64,000 nt of DNA, taken from NCBI GenBank assembly GCA_905221605.1, contig CAJNDS010001336.1, forward strand, positions 745,375 to 809,374, written 5' to 3'. The notes under the pieces were generated by a model that saw only the letters and a program-made list of their open reading frames with translations, was not told the DNA's origin and did not search any database. Positions 33,371 through 45,424 of this stretch are shown here, in pieces. Positions within the stretch are counted from its first letter, which is position 1; each line of letters opens with the position of its first letter. The stretch comes from Symbiodinium natans (lineage: Eukaryota > Sar > Dinophyceae > Suessiales > Symbiodiniaceae). The translations under genes were made by a program, and so were the position numbers.

Positions 33371-33629
33371 CCCATAAACACCTTATATCACCTAGTAGCC
33401 CCTACATTACCTCTAAGGTCCCTTATAAGGGTCAGGGGTTTCTAAACCCTAAACCCCAAACCCTAAACCCTAAGCCCTAAGCCCTAAACCCTAAACCCTA
33501 AAGCCTAAACCCTATCTTCGGAAACCCCCCCCCCCCCCCCCCCCAATTTGAGGCTCCAGCAGATCTGCTCTTGCCTTTGCGGCAGTTGACCAGGCAGCGG
33601 CCACCTCGCTGCCGCACCTGCTGGCTGGG

Positions 33630-33960
33630 TTTAGGGTTCAGGGTTTGGGGTTTCGGGTTTAGGGTCTGGGGTTTAGGGTTTAGGGTTTAGGGTTTAGGGT
33701 TTAGGGTTTAGGATTTAGGGTTTCGGGTTTCGGGTTTGGGGTTTGGGGTTTGGGGTTTGGGGTTTGGGGTTTGGGGTTTGGGGTTTGGGGTTTGGGGTGG
33801 GTTCCAAAGCTTCTGTCGAGCCTCGGACCCGAGCATCGCCTCTGCGAACATGTTCCTTTCAGGCCCCTGAGCCTTTTGCAAGGGTTTAGGGTTTAGGGTT
33901 TAGGGTTTAGGGTTTAGGGTTTAGGCTTTAGGCTTTAGGGTTTAGGGTTTAGGGTTTAGG
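33630..33960 (+). repeat. TTTAGGG and TTTGGGG arrays
   Basis: TTTAGGG units give way to a homogeneous TTTGGGG block (33738-33800), then, after a short unique island, to TTTAGGG again at 33880-33960. The complementary CCCCAAA block lies at 32150-32210. Confidence 0.96.
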
Positions 33961-34210
33961 AATCTGAGCATGCTATTATTTATAGCTGTCTCTTCAAATC
34001 TTGTGGGGTGCATGAGCCAACGCCTGACAGCTTACGCTTTGGTTGTGTAGCCAGCAGGCAGTGCCTGAGGTCAACATGTGTTTGGCAAGAGGAGCCTCCC
34101 ACAGGGTGGACGTGTTCTTTAGCATGGCAAGTCTCGCATGAGTCTTTGAAACGCAGCATTCAAGCCACCCTGCCGTCCCGAAATTAAATGCCTCCAGGCC
34201 CATGCTTCAC

Positions 34211-34285
34211 CTCACTCCCCTTTGCCTCGTCGAGGAAAGTCACGGCGGTCTCAAGCACTCTGGACAACTCCTCGTCTGCCTCATC
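34211..34285 (-). CDS. Probable internal exon (acidic helix)
   Basis: Acceptor GCGCAG, then exactly 25 codons reading DEADEELSRVLETAVTFLDE then AKGSE, then a GT donor (GAG|GTGAAG). Both ends are phase 0. It looks like an amphipathic acidic helix; no family recognised. Confidence 0.55.
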
Positions 34286-34621
34286 CTGCGCGCTTTTGCA
34301 GCAATATGGGAGGCTGGGAAGCATGAGACACCCGCCTCAAGGAAGACGGGCATGTTGCAGGTCTGCACGGAGGTCTGAAATGGGACCTTCCTGCCAGCGT
34401 TGTGCAGACGACACGCGCGAGGCTCCCACTGTCTGGGGTTTGAACATCCCCATGGACAAACCAGGACAGCTGGCACTCTCGCAGAAACAGTGTCCCATGA
34501 TGACCCTAAGCCCTAAACCCTAAACCCGAAACCCGAAACCCTAACTAAACCCGAAACCCTAAACCCGAAACCCGAAACCCTACACCCTAAACCCTCAGCC
34601 CTCTCCCTTTTGTTTGTGTCT

Positions 34622-34752
34622 GGGCTCCCGGACTCCGAGCAATTCAGGACGTGCGTCACTCCGGTCCTTCAGAGGAGGGGCGCAACATCCCGGCTCTGCC
34701 GACGACGGCGCAAGCAGAATCTCCGATCTGAAGCCTACAGCGGCCTTACCTA
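34622..34752 (+). CDS. Possible terminal exon (basic)
   Basis: The plus strand reads GLPDSEQFRTCVTPVLQRRG then a very Arg-rich tail and NLRSEAYSGLT before TAG at 34750. The acceptor is not evident; not recognised. Confidence 0.28.
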
Positions 34753-34940
34753 GCTTCCCTAAACCCTAAACCCTAAACCCTAAATGCTGAACCCCTAGAC
34801 CCCTGAACCCCTAGACCCCTGAACCCCTAAACCCTAAACCCTCGCAGCATTCAGAAAGGCTTGGTTGGGGCCTGGGTTGGAGAACCCTAAACCCTAAACC
34901 CTAAACCCTAAACCCTAAACCCTAAACCCTGGGAACTTAC

Positions 34941-35006
34941 GTCATCCTCCGGAGCTCGGGCGCCGTCGCGGCGAACTGGCCGCCGATCATCAGCCTTGGA
35001 GCGCAA
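34941..35006 (-). CDS. Probable internal exon (basic/acidic)
   Basis: Acceptor CGGACAG, then exactly 22 codons reading LRSKADDRRPVRRDGARAPE then DD, then the classical donor GTAAGT at 34940. Phase 0 at both ends. It sits between CCCTAAA and TTTAGGG blocks. Confidence 0.5.
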
Positions 35007-35182
35007 CTGTCCGGAATGAATTGTAGGGTTTAGGGTTTAGGGTTTGGGGTTTGGGGTTTAGGGTTTAGGGTTTCGGGTTTAAGGTTTTGGGTTTAGGGTT
35101 TAAGGCTTAGGGCTTAGGATCTAATTGCAGTTTAGGAGACGCACCAAAGCCAAATACTCTGTTCAACTCATGTGCTTCGCAG

Positions 35183-35248
35183 GCCTTCAAGCTGGTAGAG
35201 CCTGTGAACAACGAATCGGGGCGTAGCAAGTCAATCCACGTCCCATGA
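35183..35248 (+). CDS. Probable terminal exon (unassigned)
   Basis: Acceptor TGCTTCGCAG, then 21 codons reading AFKLVEPVNNESGRSKSIHV then P and TGA. Clean phase-0 last exon; the upstream exons of this plus-strand gene were not identified. Confidence 0.5.
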   Translation, partial: AFKLVEPVNNESGRSKSIHVP

Positions 35249-35599
35249 AATGACTAGGAAAGTAAACCGAACGAAAGCCCTACGACCCCCTGCACCGCGC
35301 CAAGCTGCAAATCTCATTCCAAAGTCCCTCAGCCTCAAAAACCTTCTACCCAAATTGCTAGAAGAGGCTAGAAACTGTCCGATTTGATGACTGACGCACA
35401 ACAGCCAAGTAGGACTTCTTCAAAATGCCTCATCGAACCAAGCAAGGTTCCACCACTTGGGGCGCACAAGTGAGCACGTGCGGCCAGAACTTTGGGATCC
35501 TAAACCCTAAAAACCCTACACCCTAAACCCTAAACTCTGAACCCTAAACCCTAAACCCTGAACCCTTCAAACTCCGCAAGCCACACAGACCCCTTAAAT

Positions 35600-35675
35600 G
35601 CTCAGCCCAGCCCCTGGCCAGTCGAGGATCTGCGATGCCTCTTCTTCCCTCCACACGGCTTCGGAAAATTTCATG
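35600..35675 (-). CDS. Possible micro-exon or tiny ORF
   Basis: The minus strand, from ATG, reads MKFSEAVWREEEASQILDWP then GAGLSI and a stop. Non-repetitive, between telomere-like blocks; unassigned. 35250-35500 and 35815-36360 show no further supported gene. Confidence 0.3.
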
Positions 35676-36971
35676 CGGTTTAGGGTTCAGGGTTTCGGGT
35701 TTAGGGTTGAGGGTTTAGGGTTCAGGGTTCAGGGTTTAGGGTTTAGGGTTTAGGGTTCAGGGTTTAGGGTTTAGGGTTTAGGGTCTAGGGTCTAGGGTCT
35801 AGGGTTTAGGGAATGACAGACTTGTAGCAATAGTGTTTGTTTTGTATTCCCGGAGGTTGAAGCAGTAGCCACATGACTCATTCCTTCTTTCCCTATGAAC
35901 CACCAGTACTGACTTGGGTGCCAAGACTCTTGGGGTTACGAAGGAACAGAAGGTTTCAACGTTCGCATCCGTGGATTCACTGATTCCCTCCGTTCCGTGT
36001 GAAGTGCTGGGATGTCCTGACATATCCTGATAAATGGCCACTGCAAGCTGGCAAAGACCCACTTAGTAGCCCCAGTAACCAAATTAAAATAAGAGTTGGG
36101 GAATTTTTGTAGTTTTATTTATGTAAAACCCCAAGAGGATATTTTTAAAGGTACTATTTCTATTGAGGTTCTAAAGGGAGTATAGGCTACGTTACAAGGG
36201 AAGCCAAAACCCGGGGTTCGAAAGGCGGCGGAAGGCGCGCCTTGCAGCGTCGCGATTGCCTTGGCGCCACAAGTTGTTAGGGGCTTAGGGTTTAGGGTTT
36301 AGGGTTTAGGGTTTCGGGTTTCGGGTTTAGGGTTTAGGGTTTCGGGTTTCGGGTTTAGGGTTTAGGGGATCAGAGTTTGGGACCCAGAGCCCCAGGTTCT
36401 GGTGCCGGGGGCGGGGGGTTCGCTGAGCACACTGCGTGTCGGCAGTTGCCTCGTGACTGAACACTCATCTGTTCCTAAATGCTTCTCGTTGAAAACTTGG
36501 GCATTCAGACTCGAACCTCTGAAACCACACCCAAAAAACCTGAACACAAGCCCAAGACCCTGACCCAAAAACCAATACACCTCAACAAGCAGCCCTAGCT
36601 GAGTGTTCCGACCATCTTCCTGCGGGACAGGTGCGACACTGGCACCTGAGAAACCGAGGTTGTGAGTTTAATTAAGGTTTGGAACCCTAAGACCTGGGGA
36701 GTCGGACTCTGAAGAGCGTAAGGTTCAGGGTCTACATTTAGAAACTGTTGAGAGTCGATAACCTCACATGTGTAACAGCCCCTGAGACTAGCACCTGGAC
36801 CTTGTGAGCTAGCGATTGACTCCATGAAATCCCGAAACCTGCCACGCGTTTCAATTCCGAACCACAAGATCCCAAAGCTTTTGACTAGCTTTGCGCAACA
36901 GGTCCGATGCACCGGCCGGCCAAAGAGACAGGCGACGAGCCAACCTCGGCGACATCTTAAAATGCAAAGAA

Positions 36972-36973
<2 letters not shown>

Positions 36974-37011
<38 letters not shown>

Positions 37012-37120
37012 CTTTAAGGGATTATATGGGGTACCCTATATGTATATATATACATATATATATATACACTTGTCCCCTTTAAGGGATTATATAGGGTACC
37101 CCATATATATATATATATAT
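36974..37120 (+). repeat. AT microsatellite with duplicated TTTAAGGGATTATAT segment
   Basis: CCCTTTAAGGGATTATATGG and GGTACCCTATAT occur twice (37009 and 37076), separated and flanked by TA/TATAC runs. 36370-36970 to the left has short frames only. Confidence 0.9.
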
Positions 37121-37227
37121 ATGCACTTGCCCACAGCCTCATGGCCAGAAGGCAACGAGTCAACCCGCGCCGATGAAGTCATGCTGGGCCCCCGCGCTTG
37201 AGGGGCGGAAGCATCCTGAGAACCAGG

Positions 37228-37323
37228 TTTAGGGTTTAGGGTTTAGGGTTTAGGGTTTAGGGTTTAGGGTTTAGGGTTTAGGGTTTAGGGTTTAGGGTTA
37301 GGGTTTAGGGTTTAGGGTTTAGG
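37228..37323 (+). repeat. Interstitial TTTAGGG array
   Basis: About thirteen near-perfect units, with one shortened TTAGGG. No supported exon from 37324 to 38400. Confidence 0.97.
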
Positions 37324-38640
37324 GCAGACCGAAAGGATCCAAAACACGGACGGTTCGGGATCTGTGTGTAGTGGTGAGGAGTTGTTTAGGGGCATAAGTG
37401 CACAAGTTGAAGTTGAGTTAGTTGAGTAACTCAGGGAGAAACACAAGCTTGTTGCCAAAAGCTGGGGCCCTGGACAGGGATGAGAGGACGGAGAGGCCGC
37501 GGCCGCGCGGAGAGGCGGGGGGGCGCCCTCGGGATCGGTCAAGATCGGGGTTGTGGCATCTCTAGCCACTGTGGAGCCTTGCAAAGCCATTGCTGGTGAT
37601 TTGGGTGCATTTCTGCTTTGGACACTTTTTGAACAAAGTCTGCAAATTGCAGGACGTTTCTTGCCTATTTTTGATGCTTGCAGGCCATTTTTTAGACCTT
37701 CTATCTTCCCATGTCCCTTTTTCAACCTCATTCAAATATTAGGGTCTGGGCAGGGCATATATGTCTGAAGCCAGGCAAAGCGGCATTTGCAGAGATGTGG
37801 CAACGACTTCTGAAGCCCTAGAGGCTCTGAACCCTGGATACTGACAGGGTTTTCAGGAAATTTGCGGCTAGACCCATGATGAAACACATGTCCCGAACTG
37901 GTAGCGACATGGATGATTTCTCGAGGTATCAAACCACAACCTGCCAGCACCTCATGGCAACTCCAGCGTCGACTGTTCCCAAACCGTGGCATTGGGGAGG
38001 GGCCAGCAGCACCTCACCCGGCTACCTTTTAGTATGCTCTGACTGGCTGAGGCCAAGACCAGCATCCGCTGCACCTCACAGGCCCAGGATTTGAGTTCTA
38101 CTGCGTCATCGTCAGGGTACGTATCCGTTGTGGCGTGTATATGTTCCAGTGAGTATGACTGATGGCAATGTGCCTCTTGCTGGGGGGGATGTACCCATCA
38201 TTCCCGCAGTACGGCCCTTTGGAAACGAGGGCAGAGCTTGCAGGGTGCCAAGGGAAGACCGATCAGGAAGCAGCGGAACATGCGAGACCGACAGAATGCA
38301 CTTACCCGTGCGCCCTGTTCTCGTGAGTGTCGTACTTTGCTTGACTCCGAAAACTTCTAAAAAAACAAACTGCGGCGAGCTTTGAACAGTTCCGAAACTA
38401 ATCCTGCTGCGCGCCTAAGCCCAACCTTCAACCCCACTGCCCGACTCGTCCCATGACTGACACTGACACTGCTCATGCATGAGCCCCATGCCTTGCAGCT
38501 TTCTCACCACCTCTTTGATCCTGAGTGGCGCAGCTTTTCTCACTCCAGGCATGCTGCAGCTGGAGCAACATGGACACGGAGGTCAATTTCGTCAATGCCT
38601 CCATGCCTCTAAGCCACACCCTCCTATCCATCCTACTTAC

Positions 38641-41600
38641 TAGTTCCGCCCCAACCTTCGTCAACCGCTCGCCAACTCACATCGCCAGCAAGGGGCTGCA
38701 CCCGCAGACCCGGGTGGACTATGAATGGACGCAAGGAACGCAGAGGTGCCAAGCACGGACTAAGCCCGGCGCTTCCTCTTGGCGCGCTTCCTATCCTGCG
38801 TTTAGGCGAGATCTTCATTCCACTTCATTCCAGCATCGATTTCAAGGGGATAGACTATTTCGAGGGTTCCACACCGGAGACCAAGTCAAAGAGTCACGTT
38901 CCAACTTACCACAATCTTGGCGGCTGGGCTGGACTCCTACTGCATCAGTTCCTGCCTCCTTCTCCTCCTTTTGCCTCCTTTCCTCTTTCCGGAGCTTCTC
39001 CTTCACGGCCCCGGAGAGATTGCACTACTTATATCAAAACAAGAGTGACAAGCTGGCCTGGGACTCACTTACGACAAGGGGCTTAGATCGCATGGGAGCC
39101 CGCCAAAATGGTGTGTGGGGAACTGCCCTTGTGGCAATCGCCTCTTTCTCCTTCTTTTGCTGGCGTTTGGCCTGGCAAGACCAAACGAAAATGCTATAAG
39201 GGGGGGGGGGGGTCCTGCAAAATTTTCCAATCACAAGTTGACGCTGGCTACGTCCCCTCTGCCTTGGCCCATGATGGCTTAGATCGCATGGGAGCCCGCA
39301 AAAATGGGGTTTGGTACCGATGGCCTCTTCCTCCTTCCTTTGCTGCTGCCGTTTTGCCTGGCAAGACCAGACGAAAATGCTATCGGCGGGGGGGGGGGGG
39401 GGGGTCTTGCAAACTTTTGCAATCATAAGTGAACACTGGCTACGTCCCCTCTGCCTCGGCCCGTGCTTTCGTGAGCTTCTCCTGGAAGAAGCACGGACAA
39501 CTGTGTTGACAACACAAAGCACTGGCCGTGAGAAGGAAGAATGAAATGGTTCTGTTTCACGTCCTTCCAAGGCCCACTCCCACAAACCCTTTACCAGGCC
39601 TTTTTCGTCGCCAGTCGACGAGTGAGGTCACCGATTTGCTTGTTGGCATTTTGCAATTGCGGCTTCAGCTGTGCAATCTCCTGTCATTCGGTCACAGAAG
39701 GCTCTGTTGCAGCTGAAGCAAACCTACCTGTTGGTGAGCCGGGTATGGGAGAAGCACTCTCACTACTTTTCAACCGTACCGCGTCCCCCATTCCGAACTA
39801 ACCGACCAGGAGAAGCCAGGAAGGATACCTTTGGCTGCCTCTGATTGTGCCCTTCAATGGGGACGCTGAGTATGAATGGGGATGATGTTGTGATTTTGCT
39901 TCGGAGCACCCCCCGTCACTTTACAAGGGCTTCGATGCGACGCATGTTGAAAGAGAAGCTTGGGTGTGCTTCTGCGATACGTTGCGAGGTGAATGCCCAA
40001 AACACCCTTCCCACATTGGGCAGGGTGGAACCTGTTCTGCTACCTGCAAAAATGGTACTAGGGGCGACTTCTCATTGTAATTGCTGAACGCCTGGGCCCT
40101 TCATGTCCTCGAGAGAGATCCCGAATAAAGGAAACGGGCTCTCATTTGCGCTGATGAGGGGGGCAAAGCCAGTGAGAAGGCGTGGTGGACAGGAGTTATA
40201 CTGTTTGAGCCTTTGCGGCTCAAGTTTGGGTGTCTGGCGCCAGGCATGAAAAGCCCTGACAATATCCCCCTATGAAGCAGCACTGTTGATGCTTCTCGGG
40301 GCCTCCGCCGCTTGGCGGGCATTTTCCTGCGCAGGGCAATGAATGAAGGAGGCAATTGCTCTCTCCTAGGTTGCACGACGAATCTGCGGGGATTCTTTCC
40401 GGGCTCCTTAGGTTATGAAGCCCTCGCAGGGTTCCAGAAGGTTATGTCGGAACTGTAGGACTGGGTATGGGTTGGGGGGCGCTTCTACAACTCTGGCAAA
40501 AAGCAATACGACGCTTTAGAAAGATTCTGTGCCAACCTCAGCCGTGACGACCGTCCGCTCACGTGCACTGAGCTGCTCCTGGCACAAGACTCAGAACTTA
40601 AAATCTTGTCGAACAGAGAGGCACACCGTTTCATCTGGCAAGCCTGACTCTTCTGGCCATTTGGCAAACACAATATACCCAGCATACCCAATACATCCAA
40701 AACATACATCCGATCCCAATGTACCCATTGCGTTCATTCTAGCTGCTCTACCCGGCATACCCAGTTTCGCCACAAGAACCCAAAAACCCTACACCCCAGA
40801 CCATGATACCCAGTATGGATCGACAGAACCACCCGCACGGATTCGTTGCGCAACAAATGGGGCCCAGGTCAGGGGTGTAGGGATTTAGTGTTTAGGCGCT
40901 ACGGTAGTTAAGAGTACATTAGGGCAAGAGTTACAGCCGACTTTGCTAAGAATAGCAGCTAGGAGCTTCTGAGGGGGTCTCCGAACACTCAGGATCGCTT
41001 TTGGGTGCTTTAGCGTTTTGGCGCATGTTGGCCACTGCTTTGGGCGCAGTGCTCACACAGAGGGTCAACACAATGGTTCTCTTTCACGTCCTTCCAAACC
41101 CCACTCGCCCACAGCCTTTACCAGGCCTTGTTCGTCGCCAGTCGACAAGTGAGGTCGCCGATCTGCTGATTGGCTTCTTGCAACTGCTGCTTCAGCTGCA
41201 CAATCTCCTGTCATTCCGTCACAGGACCGGGTATGGGAGAAGAACTTTCACTTCTTTTTTCAACCGTAGCGCATCCCCCATTCCGAACTAACCGCCCGGG
41301 ATAAGCCAGAAAGAATACCTTTGGCTGCCTCAGATTGTGTCCGTCAATGGGTACGCTGAGTATGATTTGGGATGATGTTGTGATTTTGCTTAGGCTGCAC
41401 CGAATGGTACTCAACCCCAGCTCCTCAGCCATATCCGTCTAAACGCTTTTCAGCTTTACAAGGGCTTCGATGCTGTGCATGTTGAAAGAGAAGCTCGGTG
41501 TGTGCTTGCTTGATATGTGTGCTTGGTCGATATGTTGCGAGATGAATGCTGAAAACGCCCTTCCCACAATAAGCAGAGTATAACCTGTTCTGCTACCGGT

Positions 41601-42491
41601 ATGAATAGTACTAGAAGCGGCTTCTCATTTCTGAACCATTATGCCTTTCATGTCCGCGAGAGAGATCCCGGATGAAGGAAACGGGCCCTCATCTGTGCTG
41701 ATGACACTCGTCCCGCGCCCCGTGCCCGAGCATCGTCAGCATTGGGGAGGGCATTTCTCATTCTAGGGGTCTCCTGAAGGATACGAAGGGCTAACAAGCC
41801 AAGAGATGACTGTGTGTTTGAGAGCTTGCGGCTCAAGTTTGGATGTCTGGGAAGGCCGCGTAAGTAACCCCTACAAAGCAGCAACATTGATGCTTCTCCG
41901 GGCCTCCGCCGCTTGGCGAACATTTTCCTGCGCGGTGCAACGAACGAAAGAGGCAACCAGGCTTGCGGGTCGATTGCTCTCTCCTAGGTTGACGAATCTG
42001 CGGGGATTCTTTCCGCGTTCCTTAAGAAATGAATCTGTAGGGTCGTGTAGGGGTGCTTCTTCAACTCTGGCAGAAAGCCATACGACACTTTAAATGATGC
42101 TCTGCCAGCCTCAGCCATGGCGACCGTCCGCTCACGTGCACTGAGCTGCTCCTGCCAAAAGAAAGGAGAGGCACAAACCCAACATACCCAGCATACCTAA
42201 CACACCCAAGTACATCCAATAGACCCAATGTACCCATTGCAGTCATTAGAGCGGGCATACCCGGCATACCCAGCATACCCCAGCCCCTAAACCCAAACCA
42301 TGATACCAAGTGTGGATCGGCCTCGAGGATTCTTTGCGCAACATATGGGGCTCAGGAGCTGGGTAGGACTGAAGGGATCTATTGTCTACGGTTTAGTTGA
42401 CACAGGCCGCGCCTCGCGGCCCCGCATGGTCTCTGCCCTTTGAAGCAGCAAGGAATCGAGCTGCGAGAGCCTCTCCTCCTCCTCGGCCTCG
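38641..42491 (-). CDS. Multi-exon gene for a Lys/Glu-rich coiled-coil protein
   Basis: A chain of minus-strand exons with consistent character. 42491 to ~42413: EAEEEERLSQLDSLLLQRAE then TMRGREARP. 42151-42110: EQLSARERTVAMAE. 41927-41883: ENVRQAAEARRSINV. 41207 to ~41133: EIVQLKQQLQEANQQIGDLT then CRLAT. 40578-40537: EQLSARERTVVTAE. 40326-40282: ENARQAAEAPRSINS. 39680 to ~39606: EIAQLKPQLQNANKQIGDLT then RRLAT. 39357 to ~39315: AKRQQQRKEEEAIG. 39171 to ~39127: AKRQQKKEKEAIAT. 39000 to ~38940: EKLRKEERRQKEEKEAGTDA. 38718-38641: HPGLRVQPLAGDVSWRAVDE then GWGGT, before GTAAGT. Acceptors are AG; donors are GT or GC. Heptad-like Leu spacing and charged runs imply a long coiled coil, so a structural or scaffold role is likely. 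Exact joins, start and stop are not established, and other exons remain unfound. Confidence 0.6.
39088..39460 (-). repeat. ~195-bp tandem duplication carrying an AKRQQ exon
   Basis: CATGGGAGCCCGC...AAATGG through a long G-run and TGGCTACGTCCCCTCTGCC occurs twice (from 39088 and from 39287). Each copy carries one short Lys/Gln/Glu-rich exon, so the duplication adds a coiled-coil segment. Confidence 0.85.
39541..40893 (-). repeat. Tandem duplication of the coiled-coil gene, copy A
   Basis: Matches 41071-42385 over essentially its whole length, e.g. TTCACGTCCTTCCAA, GAGAGAGATCCCG, the 14-codon exon EQLSARERTV and the AGCATACCCA-rich tail. Similarity looks like roughly 80-85 percent by eye, with exons better kept than introns. 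Confidence 0.88.
41071..42385 (-). repeat. Tandem duplication of the coiled-coil gene, copy B
   Basis: Partner of copy A, with the same exon order and phase. At the EQLSARERTV exon, copy B has a GC donor where copy A has GT. Confidence 0.88.
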
Positions 42492-43599
42492 CTTTGGGTG
42501 CATGTTGGCTCTTGGTTCCTCAACCTGCCTGCTGACTGGCTTTTGAAGCTAGCGGTATTCCCGTTCTCGGAGGGACGGCACCGACATCAGAGAATCAAGA
42601 AGCCCGATGCACTTAACGCCGGCTTGGCACTTCGAGTTTCAGGCTTATCGGACGGTTGCACCGATTGCTTGGAGCAGGCGATCATGTTTCTAGAGATGGG
42701 CTACCTTGATCCCTATGTCCCGCCCTGAGTCCACCTCAGCTCAATCAAGTCATTCCCTGAAGCTGCGCGGTTCTAGGAAACCCTGAACCCAAACGCTCCG
42801 GCCTGCCGCTTGGCCCACTCATGCAGAGTTGCCTCTAGCAGCCCAGCTGTCAAGCACGCGAAACACGCCTAACTGAAGAATGCCCTCCAGCACATCATCC
42901 TGTTGACATTCCCAATCCTGCACCCCAGAGACCTGCGCGTACACTGCTTTGGCCTAAACTGAGGTCATTGAACACGCTACCTAACTATGCTTGCTGGACC
43001 GGGGCGCCTCTCGCTGATCTGATTCCCATTTTCGATCCTCCCACCAGGCATGGAGCGTTCAGATCGGAAGGATCAAGGTTGCACTGCTCCCGCAGCCCGG
43101 CGTGAGCAGCCCTGTCCTCCAAGTCAGCATGCCTGGCAGAAGCTACACCCCAGTGTAGCCATGATTCCCAGTTGACCCATCATGCACATTATGACTAGGT
43201 GACTAGGTCTGAGTTGGCCCCCTTGCTTCCTTTGTGCAGCCTCGACAACTCCAAGCCTTCGGTATAAGACGGAAAAGGGATTGGGTAGGAGGTATATCCG
43301 CGGGAGGCTGGGGCTGTTTTGGGGGAAGATTAGAGGGTATGTAAAGGGTGCTGGGATACGGTATGTTTTGGGAATGTTGGGGGTCAGGGGGTATGGGGTA
43401 TGAGGGGGTGGGCCAACAGCAGTACGCTGACCGGATCGATCCACGTAATCAGGTTAACTGTCAACCGTCCGGGTGCATTACTCTTGCACTCATGTCAAGT
43501 CACCTGCCGGAGCGTTAGGGCAGGGCGAACTCCGCGAAGTCAGGTTGAAAGCATCAGAAGACACTTCCCAGGTTAAACCCTGAGCATCCCTTGCTCTCA

Positions 43600-44130
43600 C
43601 AACCAGCTGGGGCTTTCGGATCCGTGGTTCTCTAAACGAGCACAGAACGGGGGGGCCTTTCTCCGCCCTTCTCCTTCTGCTCGGTACGACCTGCGCCAGG
43701 TCTCTCGTCCACTCTTCTCTTGCGCCCGACACGGAGAAACTTGCACTCTTCCATGGAGCCAACTCAAAAACCATGCTTTTGGGGTCTCAGATACAAGATG
43801 AGAATGCTCGAATCTCGCCCATGAAAGAAAGCCAGATGGAGTGACAACCGAAAAACAACGCAGCAGCAGCAGCATCAGCCTCGCTTTGCGTTGGGCGCCT
43901 GGCGACAGCTGGGTCTTCCAAGACTGGCGGGCTTCTGGAGGTTTGGATCGACCCTGATTCACTCGAGCCCTCTGCTTGCAGCGTAGCGAAGTGCATCCTG
44001 GGGCTTCGAAAAAGGAATCCCACAAAAGAAGAGGCTCCCTCGGCTCAGACTCGGGAGGGCTGAGCTGCCGCTGGCATCTGTTGGAAACCCCCGCCTCCTT
44101 CGCCTCCTTCTCCTGAGCCGGCCTTGCTCT
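43600..44130 (-). CDS. Unassigned open frame, possible exon
   Basis: A minus-strand frame reading EKEAKEAGVSNRCQRQLSPP, ESEPREPLLLWDSFFEAPGC and onward stays open for well over 100 codons. The first part has coding character, the distal part less so. It lies upstream of the coiled-coil gene on the same strand. Intervening 42730-43600 has only weak frames. No domain recognised. Confidence 0.35.
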
Positions 44131-45020
44131 CCCCCTGCCAGCATCAAGAGTCTCGGTTTTTTTGCGTGGTTGTTTTCTCTGTTGTCTTTTTATTTTCCGA
44201 CTGTGCTACAGCACGGTGTCTTACTTCGGAACATGCAGCTTTTTTTACACTTGAGATCAGCACTCTGGCAAATCTCGGTGAAACAGCAGGCCGTGCGCCC
44301 AGAGCGCGTCTCTCCCGTTTCCGCCTCTTTGGCTGCGCAGCTGCGCCAACTGAGCGCAAGTCGAGGCCCGCGGCCTGGGGCGAGGCTCCGGGCGAGGGGG
44401 CCACGGAAGGGACGACACAAAGGGAGCTGAGGAAGCAGGCTTCAACTGCTTCAACGTTACGAGCCATTAAGGGGGGGGAGCTCTTGGAGGTTTGGGCGGT
44501 TTTCCCGCTACAGACATCTGCCCCCCGAAGCTTCCGTATGCAAAACACAAGGATCTCCAGTTCCTACTGAATCTCCCATGAGTCTACCACATTATACCAC
44601 GAGGAACAATGAAAAGGTGGCTTTTGTGTGCCCGACACGAGGTGCCTCATCCAGCAGCGCGGCAAGGTCCAGCCTGGCCGGATCCAACAAGGGCCTTGGC
44701 AGGCGGAGGCTTTCCAAGAACGATTGGGCTACGTAGGTACCAGGTCGTTGTGCTGAGGGAATCTGGCATTCAAGCTTGGTGGTTCAAAGGTGTAAAAGAT
44801 TTTCGGCGAGTGGCAGTTGCTGTGTTCTTGTAGGCTTCTGGGCCTGCTTGGCTGCTCTTCTGGGGTAGGGGCCCAACAACCAAGAAGTGCAAAGACAGAG
44901 AGCTATGATCTCGCCGCTACTCGCAAAGAGAGCAGGAATCAAACGCAAGTGATGTTAAAACAAGGAAAGAAGCAAATAGCAACTATAATCTCACATCAAC
45001 AGAGAGAAAGCGAAAAAGAT

Positions 45021-45022
<2 letters not shown>

Positions 45023-45108
<86 letters not shown>
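45023..45108 (+). repeat. GA dinucleotide microsatellite
   Basis: A pure (GA)n run of about 43 units; another of about 30 units lies at 45357-45420. Frames through them (poly Arg-Glu, or poly Ser-Leu on the other strand) are artefacts. Confidence 0.98.
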
Positions 45109-45113
<5 letters not shown>

Positions 45114-45352
45114 AAAAACAAATAGCAATAATGAAAAAAACAAGGCCATGCAACCCAGAAACTTCTGCTTCCCCGGCCTGGACGGGCTCGGAAGCAGAAC
45201 CAGGCGCGGATCCTGGAGCTATGGCTTGGAAGTTGAGCATGATACGATGCACAAGGGCATGAAATATGTATTTGTACACTACATGCACACACGAAATGCG
45301 TATGTATACGTATATAGATATTGTAGATACATGTCCACAAACATATACATGA

Positions 45353-45420
<68 letters not shown>

Positions 45421-45424
<4 letters not shown>

